From positions 21,146,001 to 21,210,000 of the forward strand of contig CP142453.1 in the NCBI GenBank assembly GCA_038049695.1: DNA of 64,000 bases, in the 5' to 3' direction. Positions within the stretch are counted from its first letter, which is position 1; the number at the start of each line of letters is the position of its first letter. This DNA is from Cinnamomum chago. Lineage: Eukaryota > Streptophyta > Magnoliopsida > Laurales > Lauraceae. The notes under the pieces are model-generated. The model was not told the DNA's origin, ran no database searches, and worked only from the letters and a program-made list of their open reading frames with translations. The position numbers were made by a program, and so were the translations under genes. Positions 11,601 to 22,400 of the stretch are shown here, piece after piece.

Positions 11601-14473
11601 CACAAGACTACAAGGCAGCATGGGGCCTTCTTGCCCCACACACTTGCGCCCGTACAAACACACAACGCGGCATGGGGTAATTTGTTCCCTACGTGGTTTC
11701 AAACTCGAGATCTCTGGCTCTAATACCATCTCAAAGTTGTTAGCCAGTAATCCCAAAACCAATTGGTGATTATTGCACAAACAACTGCTTAACATACTAT
11801 ACATAGGAAGATTAGCAAGAGCAGCAATTATAAGTTTCAAAAGGGGATATCTGGACTTAAATTAGACAACCATTGCTTCACTGTTTCCACCACAAGACCC
11901 CACTGACAAACGGAAGCATTAACTAGCACAAAGAGGTCACACCAAGTTGCTAAAAGATCACCCACTCCACATCCCAACAAAGTTCCACCCTAAATTCTAA
12001 AATTTAATTATTCAGGCAGAAGTTGTAGAGGTCAAAAACAGCTTCAAAGCCTATGAGAATTGCTTTTACATTCCTAATTTGGTCCCTGGCCGCAACACAA
12101 AAATTTAAGGTATCATCCGCAAATCTCAAATAAATAAGAAGAGATTTTCACACCACACTCGAAACCATTAACCACGTCCACCTTTCTTTAACAAGAACAA
12201 AGTTTGAACCAAGTGCACCAACTAGGCTCCATCTAACATCCTCCCGAGAGCCCAATTGACAATAACAAAGCAAAATGATAATAAGGTTCCCCCAGCCTTA
12301 ATCCACTAGAAGCGCCAAAATATCCTTTAGGGGATTTATTGATCAGAAATGACAACAGGGCCAACCTTACACATGTTGCCACCCACCTTTCCCGCCTCAC
12401 TCCCAACTCCATCCTCCATAGAAGACATTGAATAAAGCCCGTCCATTATCATGAGCCTTCTCAATGTCTATCTTATTAAGTTACAAATGAGATCAGGTCT
12501 TCTCTCTTTTTCCCTCGAGTGTACACTTACATTCACCATTAGGATCCCATCTAAAATCTTTTTTTTTTTTGTTATAACCCATCTAAAATCTGTTTACCAT
12601 TCACAAAACTCCCCTTGGGAATAATGGGATACAATACAAGGCAAAACTGATTTTACCCTTGGCATCAGGACTTCAGCAAGATCTTTTCGGAACTGCCAAT
12701 CAAATGCAATGGTTTTATTTATGATTCTAATCAGTGGATTTTCATCCCTTGGAATCTAAGAAGGAAGCCCCCAAATATTTAACAATCCAACCATGCTTGT
12801 GGAACTCCTGAAGGAAATCCATGTTCCGCACCAGATCCCAAAAGGTCTGAAAAAACACACCCCCTAGATTCGAAGCATGATCACCTCCCCAATTCAAAAC
12901 TGCTCAAACCTTTTTCACCTCAAATATTTTTACCAACCACAACCTTATCTACCCCAATAATACTAAAACCTAAGCTACCACGATCAGTTTATGCGACTCT
13001 AGTTGTTTAAGACTACACTAGTTCTTCAATAGTTCCATAGTCTCATAATAACTGAAAAGGCATCCCTTCTACAACTAATGCGGATATCCAACCGACCATG
13101 AAATTGCTTGGTGTTGAGGTTTTGATGGCAAACTCTGCCTCAACTAATCTCCTCAATTTACTCTAGAAGATCTGCTTCAGTTCTATCCATCTATCTCTTT
13201 GCTCTTCCAATAGTGCTTCGATTTCCTCCTTTCTATCTAGATCTTGGTTTTCTGCTAATAGTTACACTTTAATATCCTCTACTCACCATATAATACCTCC
13301 ACATCATGATTCTCACCTTAAGCTACCTTGGTTTCCATAGGAATCTAAAACTCACCGATCACTCCACCTGGAAATATGCAATTTCCACTTGGATTTCCCA
13401 TTGAGCACGAGTTTCATTGGGTCCCACGTAGAACCTTCATTATATGGCTGCATTACAAATGCCATCGCTTTGAAGGTTTTGCTCGGATTTTCCTTTTTTC
13501 ATTGTTTCTTCTTCTTTTTTTTATTCTTATGGGTGATTAAATCTTTTTTTCCAAGATAAATTAAAAATATAATATTAATGTCGCAGTACCAAGAATCAAT
13601 GAGTGATGTTAAGTAATGAAAAACATGCATCTTAGCTACTCGCAAAGAAATGTCAACAGAACAACTTCATCATATTTGAAATCAGCATACCTCATCATTG
13701 ACACCAAATTGCCACTTAAGCTGCTGAAGCTGCCAACGCTGCCCCAGAATGACAAGCCCCATCAAAGTTGCTGCCACCATTATAGACCAAAATGTATTTG
13801 CCTCCTTCGCATGAGTATAAAGTGATGCTGCCTGCCTCTTCCACCAAGCTTCACAGGGAAGATCAGGCCTATCTTCTTTTATTGAATCTTGAGACTTCAG
13901 CGAATCTAATGAAGCATCTAAATTCTTCTGAGGATCGCACTCCTCAGGATTGATAGTGCTCTCATCCAATGAAGTTGATGCGCTTATATCTGCTTCAGTA
14001 TGGAAAGAACTAGATTTAGAAGCTCCACACAAATGGTGCTCATCTAGCAAATCAAGCCCTTGCAAATCCTTCCCTTCCTCAAAATTCATATTGGCAGGAG
14101 ACAGCCTCTTACTCTTTTCATCAAAAAATTGAATGACATTATGGTCATCCACATCTGATAACTCCTTGACCTTCAGATTTTCAACACTAGATTTGTCTGT
14201 ACTTTCAGTTTCGACCCCAAGTTCACTACAGATTTTGCTGATATCAGGCTCCAATGTCAGATTCTCATCCTGGCTTGCTGAAAATACAAAATGATGAGAC
14301 ATGAACAAAGCTTGAGAGGATTCTTCACCAGTTCTAGTAAGGTCATTATCATCATCAGTTGATTCAATTTCTTTGGGACCAGGTGCAGCAGCATATGTTG
14401 ATGCAGTAAGTGACACAACTTCCCATTCATTTCCTCGGGTATTTCCCTCGACCCCATTTTCATCATCTTCCAT
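8347..14473 (-). CDS. ATI2: ATG8-interacting protein, ATI1/ATI2 family
   Basis: This plant-specific transmembrane protein binds ATG8 and labels ER- and plastid-derived bodies sent to the vacuole by autophagy under carbon starvation. Two coding exons join in phase 0: 14473-13691 (261 codons) and 8451-8347 (34 codons plus TGA), giving 295 residues. The N-terminus has RGNEWEVVSLTAS followed by AAAPGP; WEVV at residues 17-20 is the expected ATG8-interacting (W-x-x-V) motif. The middle is acidic and serine-rich. Residues 206-225 (PCEAWWKR...) precede a hydrophobic segment at about 228-244 (FWSIMVAATLMGLVILG) and the family signature GQRWQ...LKWQ. The second exon supplies NVNRMFGPISRFKDVLV, matching the family C-terminus. 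The 5.2 kb intron contains a TRIM, a LINE remnant and a (CT)n tract. A 5'UTR intron acceptor lies just upstream of the ATG. Family assignment is strong; ATI2 rather than ATI1 is suggested by the neighbouring genes. Confidence 0.9.
8622..8675. repeat. (CT)n microsatellite
   Basis: About 25 uninterrupted CT units lie in the long ATI intron. They are likely polymorphic in length. No further function is visible. Confidence 0.95.
11235..11483 (-). pseudogene. Unidentified open frame in the ATI intron, possibly LINE debris
   Basis: An 82-residue frame lies next to the TRIM insertion and downstream (in LINE orientation) of the reverse-transcriptase remnant. A shifted frame can be read as a short PAVWRNI-like string, which recalls the region downstream of RT in L1 elements, but the match is weak. 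It is most simply read as more decayed LINE sequence, split from the rest by the TRIM. Confidence 0.25.
11488..11794 (-). mobile_element. Complete TRIM (terminal-repeat retrotransposon in miniature)
   Basis: The element is 307 bp, read on the minus strand. The 5' LTR is 11794-11731 (64 bp) and the 3' LTR is 11557-11488 (70 bp). Both begin TGTTAAG and share the run ending in AACTTTG; the 3' LTR ends in CA. Two bases after the 5' LTR comes TGGTATTAGAGCC (11728-11716), one mismatch from the initiator tRNA-Met primer-binding site. A polypurine tract (TGAGGGGGG) abuts the 3' LTR. The 5-bp target duplication TAGTA flanks both ends (11795-11799 and 11483-11487). There is no coding capacity, as expected for a TRIM; movement would have relied on another retrotransposon. 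Confidence 0.9.
11850..13440 (-). mobile_element. Decayed L1-type LINE, reverse-transcriptase region
   Basis: In shifting minus-strand frames one can read, in the expected order, a string like GSFVNGKQILDG (near 12612-12577), a GLRLGEP copy of the GLRQGDP motif (near 12280), and FADDTLNFC (12123-12097), the reverse-transcriptase catalytic box. Upstream (12.6-13.4 kb) a run RWIELKQIF fits the linker before RT. Stops and frameshifts are frequent, so it is a dead copy. It lies in the ATI intron on the same strand as the gene and is itself interrupted by a 17-bp poly(A)-tail insertion at 12560-12576. The outer limits are approximate. Confidence 0.65.
12560..12576 (-). mobile_element. 17-bp retroposed tail with 14-bp target duplication
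   Basis: The 14-mer CCCATCTAAAATCT is present at 12546-12559 and 12577-12590. Between the copies is only TTATAAC followed by a run of A (minus strand). This matches the 3' end and tail of the SINE at 15040-15300 (GGTTATAAAAA). The likely event is an extremely 5'-truncated SINE insertion into the LINE remnant. Confidence 0.7.
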
Positions 14474-15039
14474 TCTTAGTGGCTAGCCTTCCTAGAATCA
14501 AATATCCCAAAGGTCAGTATTCCAATGTTGTAATAGACGGGGAATTTTTTTTTAAAGTAAAGATAAAAAAAACTGTTATTGTAGCCAGCTCAGCTCCACC
14601 AAACAGGTAGCTGACAAATGATAGCTCTCAAAAAGATACTCAGTGAATAGAAGACCACTTTTCTATTTTAATAAATAACCAATAATTCTCAAGGAAGTAC
14701 TTAAAATATAATATAAAAAAAGATCGTTGGATAGAAAATTGACATCAACAAATCAAGGGGTGCCTAAAGAGCAAACATGGACAATCTTTCTCAAAAACAC
14801 CAAAGGTCTGACAAATGAACCGAATTTAACCATAAACACTTAAAAACAAAAGTACCAAGAAGCCATGCAATGCACAAGAACCAAAATAAGAGAAGACAAA
14901 AGGTAAGGTAGAAATGAGACATAAACAACAACGGAGTAAATAATAGTTTTGATTAGAGCATAAATTAAGATGAAAATAATTATTTTTTAATAATTACACA
15001 TTTCAAAATAATTTTTTAAAAAATATTTTGAAGTCTAAA

Positions 15040-15300
15040 CCAACGAGCGCTAGCTCAGTTGGTCAAGGACTCTGCGCCTCAAGAGGCGGAGAGGTTTTGT
15101 GTTCAACACCTACCTTCATTGGCCACCTCCCATACCTTTACCCGGTGCATGCGGATAAGAGGGTTTGCTTGTGCCCCTAGAGATTAGTTCTCGGCTGCCC
15201 AGAATCGAGTGTTCCTTGGCCTCAGGGCCAAAGGCTCCTAGGTTGGGCTAGACGGGAGATACCTTGGGTTATAAAAAAAATTAAAAAAAAATAAAAAAAG
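15040..15300 (+). mobile_element. tRNA-derived SINE, apparently full length
   Basis: The head reads like a tRNA gene. It has an A box TAGCTCAGTTGG near 15051 and a degenerate B box (GGTTTTGTGTTCAACACC) near 15093. A tRNA-unrelated body of about 170 bp follows, with an A-rich tail (TTATAAAAAAAATT...) to 15300. A 15-bp target duplication flanks it: ATTTTGAAGTCTAAA (15025-15039) and ATTTTGAATTCTAAA (15301-15315), one mismatch. The duplication and tail leave little doubt about the mechanism. The family name is not known to me. Confidence 0.9.
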
Positions 15301-15609
15301 ATTTTGAATTCTAAAAATTATGGAAAAGTTAACAAAGGTCAAAACCTGATTCTAAAACTATGCGGAGAGAAAAAGAAAAGCCAAATTTAAAAAACTTTAA
15401 AATGAACAAATTATAAAAAAAATTAAATAGCAATAAGTGTGATACAATGAAAACTAAAACCAAATAAATCGTGATAACAAAATAAAAAGAAGATATTAAA
15501 AAAAATTCACCTTAAAAAAAGGATGAAAAAAAAAGGCAGCCTCTAATTTAGGAAATATAGATGTTCTTATCCAAATCTATTTTTGGGATGGGTGGGGAAA
15601 ATCTTATTA

Positions 15610-16170
15610 AAAAATATCTACGGGTTCGTTTGTTTTTTACACATGTATTGTGTAAATGCCATTTCCATATGTGAATGTTGCATATGTCAAATTCACACAT
15701 GTGAAACACAATACCATGTTTGTTTGGGAGCACCATTTTTAAATTTCACGAGTAAATGTGGTTCGGATTACATATGTAAGGTCTTCATATATCTCAAAAT
15801 CTATGAATATTTTAAGATGTGAAACTGTACATTTTGGGTTTTAATGGGTCGATAAACAATTTGAATGGTTCGGATTGAAAATTTGGGGCCCATAGGAGTT
15901 GAAAAAACTAAAAGTCAGGTGACAAGATTCAAAATCACAACATGCTTGAAGCGGAACTTGTATCAGCACCTCTACGAACGAAGAGGTGAGTACTAGTTTC
16001 ACACCTCTACAAGTGCATAAACTTTTAAATGAAAATGACCTAATTTACACACCACTTTCACAGCTCCTCATCACATGCGTAAATGCGCAAACAAACGTGA
16101 TCATGCACAACCGATTCACACGGGCAACATTTACATATGTGAATGAGTCCAAACAAAAGACTCCTAAGTT
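15610..16170. mobile_element. MITE-like element with imperfect terminal inverted repeats
   Basis: The left end (GGTTCGTTTGTTTTTTACAC) and the right end (complement CTTTTGTTTGGACTCATTCA) are inverted. Inside each end are mirrored copies of a motif like CACATATGTAAATGTTGC and GTTTGTTTG. The composition and ends resemble PIF/Harbinger Tourist-type MITEs, but no clean target duplication is evident. The limits are approximate. Confidence 0.45.
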
Positions 16171-18501
16171 ATCCAAGGGCTAAATACATGTCACAAAATA
16201 CAAAATAATGAAAGTAGTGTTTACAAAGTATGGATGTTGTAATTTAAATATTTTAGGGATGGATAGGGAAAAATCTAAATATCAAGTAACTAAGTTTATC
16301 AAAGGGTTATCATCTATTTCAGCAAACATGCCATGAAACACAAACTAATGAAATTGGTAAACATTTTTATAAAAAGGTTATAAGATAACCACTGCAACAC
16401 GAAAGCTGCTTGGCTTCTTGGAATAAAGAGATGCAGATTGTAGTAAAAAATGGTTTGTGAGGTTGATCGAGAGTTGCCTTGTAGATGAAAGGGTTATTAA
16501 TAAAGAAGGGGAGTGATATCGAAGAGATGTAAACTATAATGGACTTTGTAAACATGTGTTAAAAACAACCTTGATAGGAATTAATTTGATAAATGGGTTA
16601 TCGTTACTAACAGTTAATCTTATTTAAGGTCCCATGTCCATAGCAAGCATATGGAAAGGGTCTCATGGTTACAGGAAACATATATTTCTTAAGATGACAG
16701 GAAATTAACATGGGCATAAATGTAAATGATTTTATTGCACAAACTTTTACCTTAAGAGTTACAAATACATAGGGCATTAAGTGGAATTAAATGATTTCCC
16801 ATTTAAATGGGACCCTTAATTCAGAAAATAAAACTGGCTGGTTGGATCATTTTAGATGAGGTTGCTCATTGCCAACATGGCTCAAGGAGAAGGGACATTT
16901 GGCCCTTTTTCTCCAACTGTGTTCGGCTTTAAGGTATAAGAATTTTAAGCAAAAATCGATAAGGTACTAAAACAAAGAGGGATCTGTGTACTGGGCCTAG
17001 TTAAATGCATCTGTGTAGATGCCCAGTTCCATACATGTGTAAGCACATGTTATTGATCCATATCGTTTACAAAATGGCCCTCACCATGGCAGCATCTTTG
17101 CTCAAAAAAATTAGATAATATTCAGATGTGAATTATTAGCAACTGGATGTGGGTCCGCCTAGTAGTGAAGTACCCAATTACTGGGATGGGTTTGGTGGTG
17201 GTGGGGAGGAAGGGTGGGGGCATTGGGGGGTTTCTCATCATGGATCAGAGGATGGCCAACATGAGTATGTTTGATAATTGTAACCATCCCATATCAAAAT
17301 TTAGCAGTTTTATAAGGGGATGTATAGGTATTAAACTTTGGGGCCCTTAAACAAGTGGTTAAGATCATCAAATCATGCCCGCCCCCACGCGAGAATCAAC
17401 TGCTAACCCTAACAAAACCTACCAATTCCCCCTATCATAGTGATTTGCATGAATGAAGGTCGGCCCCACATCAAAGGTTAGTAGCTCCAAAGCTATGCAC
17501 AGTTGACACCAGAAGTTTACTCTGAGAAAATCCGCACAGTTTACTATCTGGCCATTTTAACAACCTTTGTTTTTCTACCCAAGAAAAAAAAAACTTTGTT
17601 TTTTACTTTATTTTTTAGCAGATGCTTTATGTATAAGCTCTGGATCATAGAGTTAGGATCAGTAGTCCCAGGAAATTATACTTCTGCCAAGCCACAAAAT
17701 CACGCAATTCGCCCCCACAACACACCCCCAACCCAAACAAACAAAAAACAAAAACAAAAAAAAAAAAAAAGAGTTTAATACAATAATAACAATAATAATA
17801 AATATACACACATAAACAACAGTTTACCCTTTAATTTAAATAATAAAAAAAAAAACAATCCACTGAGAATTATATGGAAGAGATTCAGAACCATTGAATT
17901 CCATCACCAAACACTTTCTACCAATCTACAGCAGATAACAATAACAATAACAATATCACATAACTACATAAGATCTCTGGGAAAAATGCATAATATATTT
18001 GTCAATTCTCATTGGTATCACCTTACAACAGCAACGAAAAATAAAATCTCTTATCATTTCATATGATTAAATCCTCATGCGACTATTCTTCAAAATTATT
18101 CATCTTTCACAACAATTAAGTCATTTCCCAAGAAAATTGGACAATCTTGCATCAAACATAATAAAGAAAACATCTTCCAATCATCAAAACCTTGCAGCAA
18201 TCAACACAATCCCATTCAATTCATCAAACCAAGGGGGGGAAGAGGAGGAAGAATACGAAGACGAAAAGCTGCATCCCAAAAAAAAGTGATGAATCCAGAC
18301 CGAAACCACTCGTTCAAAAGCATCGCTCCATCTCAACAAACTCAACACGAAACCCTAGATCTAAACATCATCTCAAAATCAGCAAGCACAGGAAAATTTA
18401 GAAAAATCCAGACAAAAAGCGACGAATCCAATTCCAGCAAAATACAAAGACAAACCTAATGAACACGATCCAAATTTGCAAGATTCCGATCGGAACTTTA
18501 C

Positions 18502-18595
18502 CTCCGATCGATCTTCGTGAGAGAAATCCGATAGAAAAAGAGGCAATTTCTTTCTTTCTATAAGTTTCCCTGCGAAATCTCTCGTACAAGCAAAC
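18502..18595 (-). other. Probable 5'UTR exon of the ATI gene
   Basis: The minus strand here has typical plant leader character: TC-rich, no long frame. It ends at a good donor (GATCGATCGGAG then GTAAAG). The start is set about 30 bp below a TATA-like box at 18634-18625. Cap-site position is an inference. Confidence 0.45.
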
Positions 18596-18624
18596 GAAAA
18601 GGAAAGAAAAGCGAATACCGGATG

Positions 18625-18634
18625 CTTAATATAG
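18625..18634 (-). promoter_or_regulatory. TATA-like box for the ATI gene
   Basis: CTATATTAAG on the minus strand lies about 125 bp upstream of the inferred leader splice donor, in a stretch free of other coding or repeat signals. The call rests on motif and position only. Confidence 0.35.
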
Positions 18635-18639
18635 TACGA

Positions 18640-19333
18640 AATCTTCTCCGCGAGTCGAAAGTCGAAATCCTCTCTGTTGTCTGGAATCAGGGAATCCCTA
18701 TGCCCACCCCCAAATTTCCGTAAGTGGGCCCACCCTAATTAAAGTTAAATGGGGTCATAAATGGACAATCAATGTGGGCTTATAAGTGGGGTTGCAAAAA
18801 TATATTCGATTCTCTGATTGCCCGGGAGTTTTAACGAGCAAAAAAATAAATTTATTTTAGGTTTTGATTTATAAACGAATCTGGGTCCGAACCTTATTTA
18901 GTTCTAATTGATAAAGGGGTCCAGATCTGATTTTAGGTTCATATAGGTTTCGACCCGTGGACTCGGGATCCGGCATATAGGTCTTTAATATTAAAATTTG
19001 TACTTTAAAATCAATTTTTTCTGAGAGCATTTTTAAGGATAGTACTAGAGGTAGTCTGGAACCAATGAAACAGGTTCCGATTCGAAATCGAATCTGAATC
19101 CACTATGATTCCGATCCAAAACCATCTCATTTGCAAACCTACTTATTAATCGCGCACGAGACTCACAGCCAGCATAAGGATGGGACTCGGTGGATTTCAA
19201 GATCAAGTGGGCCACATATCTAACTACAATATCTAGAGCTCATTTGATCATTCTACCATCTTCGTTCAGTTCAACGGTCCATTCACATAGGTGTCCAGTC
19301 AATAAAAGGATATTATTTTTATGGATAAGGATC
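18640..19333. other. Intergenic, nothing recognised
   Basis: This upstream flank of the ATI promoter shows no frame with protein character and no clear element until the palindrome starting at 19334. Repeated GGTTCCGATTCGAAATCGAATC-like words near 19075 suggest old hAT-like debris but have no ends. Confidence 0.4.
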
Positions 19334-19468
19334 CCCTGTTTGGACCAAACAGGGCCCTCCACGTGGGGGGAGGAGGAAAGAGAGTCTGACTTTTTCTTTT
19401 CTCCGCCCCCCCACGTGGAGGGCCCTGTTTGGTCCAAACAGGGATCTCCTGTTTGGACCAAACAGGGG
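19334..19468. repeat. Nested palindrome / hairpin
   Basis: The 37-bp arm at 19334-19370 is the exact reverse complement of 19407-19443, with a 36-bp loop. Each arm also contains a 21-bp near-palindrome (CCCTGTTTGGACCAAACAGG) that can fold on itself, and a third copy follows at 19448-19468. The core CCACGTGG is a G-box-like palindrome. No target duplication or coding capacity is seen. Confidence 0.9.
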
Positions 19469-19469
19469 T

Positions 19470-22400
19470 CCGGTTTCTATCTTTATGGACCAACAGTGGG
19501 CCCCACAGCCGGTGCGCACAGTGCGCTGTGAGGCTGAGTGTGCACCTCATAGGTGATAGATAATTAATAGATATGATTTTTTATTATGAACGGCTTGGAT
19601 TTATGTCGACATCTCCACTAAATAGAGTCTTCGGGTAAGGGATAAAGGAGACCGGATCGACCGGTAACCGGTCCCTGGACATGTACGGGACTTACTTACG
19701 TGCTGTACACAATTTTGCGTATGATGATCTACATCCGTGTGGAGGGAGGGATAAACGGGTCCTCAAGAGGACGTGGATGGTGTCATTGATTGGTGGTCCT
19801 GGTCTGCGTAATTAGTCATAGGGCACGTCGCTAGATAATGTATAAAAAAATTATGTTCTTTAGGTATAAATATAGATGGGCCCCTCGCCCCCTCTTTCTT
19901 TTAAACACATGTGCCCACCTTCTCATCTCGAGCACAATTTCTTATGGGCCCCACTTGAACTCCATTTGAGGATAGGAATGTGGGACTCTATAGATTTCTC
20001 CCTCACCATTTGTTCAGGGTGATAGAAGCTCGGATCACCGTACTAATTATGTGATTAATGACTTATAAGTTCTCATCTTTCAAAATGAGTGTACACTTAA
20101 TTCAATCTATCTAATTCGGTGCCAAGCTATAATTGGTAACCATCAATCGAGAGTCTTTATTTTAATGTCCGCTCATATTGTAGAAGAAGGGTCTGAGTTT
20201 AGATACAAAATTAAAAAACTATGATTATAAAAATAGGAAACACGGCCCCCTCGACTAAAGCTCAATTGGTTAGGGTATGACATGAGTAGGGTGCATAATT
20301 TTGGATCCCCAACGTCGAAAAGAAATACGAAATACGAAAAACTTAATCTAAATTTTCTTTTGAATTAATACAGTTTTATTTGAAAAGTTCGGAAAAATTA
20401 ACATAGGCATATGTATATTAGTTTATATGTTCTTCATCTTATATATAATTTTATATTTTTTCAAATATAAGTTATTGAAATTAATATATCCAATACAATT
20501 TTATATGTGAGACTATGTGTCCTTTAGTTTTGAAATTAAAATCCTCTAAAATATATCTACAATGGCGACATGAATACAAGGGTCCTTGGACCATGCTTCT
20601 TTGACACATGTGTGGACATTTAGGTAGGTGAAGATTTCATTGTATAAAACAGTCATATAATATGTGTTATGTCCGAATATTGTATAATTTGTGTATAATA
20701 CTATTTTATTGGAAAAAATTATTGTTAACTATATCTTTGGAATCAAATGGATAATACTATTTCATTGAGAATTTGACTATTAAACTATGTCTTTGGAGAA
20801 AAAAAACATCAAATAGATGGAACATATTCTTAGAATTTGTAGGTACATATACGATAAGATTATTATGCACAATTTGACCAAGTAAAATATGGTCTCCCAT
20901 TCCTAATGTAGGATCAATCTTACATTGGATATGAATGTGTGGAAGTAAGGTTGCAGGGCCTACAAAATAAGAGCCTTTTTTATTTAAAAAACTCGGGGGT
21001 CGAGCTTAAACAAATTCTACAAGCACACCAATTAAATTTTAACTTTTTCTATCGAGCCTTAGAACTCATGACCTTTAGCATTTTAAATAAGGGAAATGCT
21101 CTTATGAGATATATCTCTCACCTTACTATGAAAGATATGGTGGGAGCCCTAATATCAACATTTAAATAAAGACAATCTAGATTCTAGCTACTATACCGCA
21201 CACTGCATTTATATAATTAATTATAAAAAAAATCCCAAAAAAGGTTGATGTAATGGAGACCCTAACCATATGGGTTATGTCTATGCTTAACATGTATTAT
21301 TGTGCTAGTTTGATGTTTACACTAGGGTAGTTTCTTCCATGTCATCATCAGTTAGAGATAGCTTGGTCCAAAGGAAAGGACTCGGAAAGGCAACTTTTCC
21401 TATTTTTAATAATTAAATACTTTCTCCGTATCTAGTTCTTCTAAACACCAAGCAAAAATAATATAAAAGGAAGAATTTTTTGCTCCCCATATTTCTTCTT
21501 GAGTTCATCACTTAAGTGGGGGAATCCCCACTTGGAGTTTCACTTTCCAATATGCCAATGTCGCCCCCCTATTAAATACACGACTATAAGTGGCATCATT
21601 GTGGGCATGGGGTTCAATACCTTTAAGAGATGCCATGCATTATTCTAAAGGAACACAATTTTTGGAGCATTTCAATCCAGTAAATGTATCGTCAAACTGA
21701 GAAAAAAAAATCTCATTTTTTAAACTTTCAGAATTAAATAAAATTCCAACAAGAAGTTTGTAGCTGATACATAGTCAATAGAAAAATACGCCTTGCCCAA
21801 TCAATATGGGTCATCATTATCATCAAAGCCCTGTTCCGACTAAATTAAAGGCTGTTGCCAATATGGGTGTCGGACTATAACTTGAAATTCAACCAAGGCT
21901 CCATTTTTATTGCTATGGGAGTGATATTCACCTCTGATGAATCAATTTTTATAGCTATGCGAATGTGAGTTACATTTGGTTTCCCTCAAAGTGTGGGCTA
22001 TTGGACTTCAATGTTTTTTCTTCTAAGAAATATGAACCACATGGTTTTAAAATATAAATCTTGAGGGAATGCATGAATGCTGTGGAACTTTTTTTTACTA
22101 TAAACATTCCGCTATGCAATCTTCATATGTCACAGTCGGTTGTTGCCTTTAAATTGGACCGTCGCAGGCCCATGCCCTATCAAATGGTCCAGTCGAAATA
22201 TTCAGATGCAAATGTTCTCACAAGAAAAAATCGTGCATGTATAAGAATCGTTCATAAAAATAAAAAATAAAAAATAAAATGCTATTTGTGTCGGTGGTAG
22301 GCCCAGGATTTTTATTTGGGTGAGGCGGACAATGATCAACTAAAAAAGCATAGCATGCTTTTTTCTAAGACTTTTTTCACATTAACACTACAACCATGAT

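Larger units (their letters stand above)
14474..18501 (-). other. Probable 5'UTR intron of the ATI gene, repeat-bearing
   Basis: A splice acceptor (TTTGATTCTAG, minus strand) lies just upstream of the ATI start codon. The best matching donor (CGGAG then GTAAAG) is at 18502/18501, giving a leader intron of about 4 kb. It holds a SINE (15040-15300) and a MITE-like stretch (about 15610-16170). Otherwise only AT-rich sequence is seen, with no protein-like frames. Confidence 0.5.

Noticed and set aside
15043..15115. tRNA gene
   Set aside because: The A and B boxes are there, but the cloverleaf is degenerate and the segment is followed by a SINE body, A tail and target duplication.
19190..19550. 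Several frames of 66-113 residues around the palindrome
   Set aside because: They are translations of the inverted repeat in several frames and strands, which is expected from symmetry.
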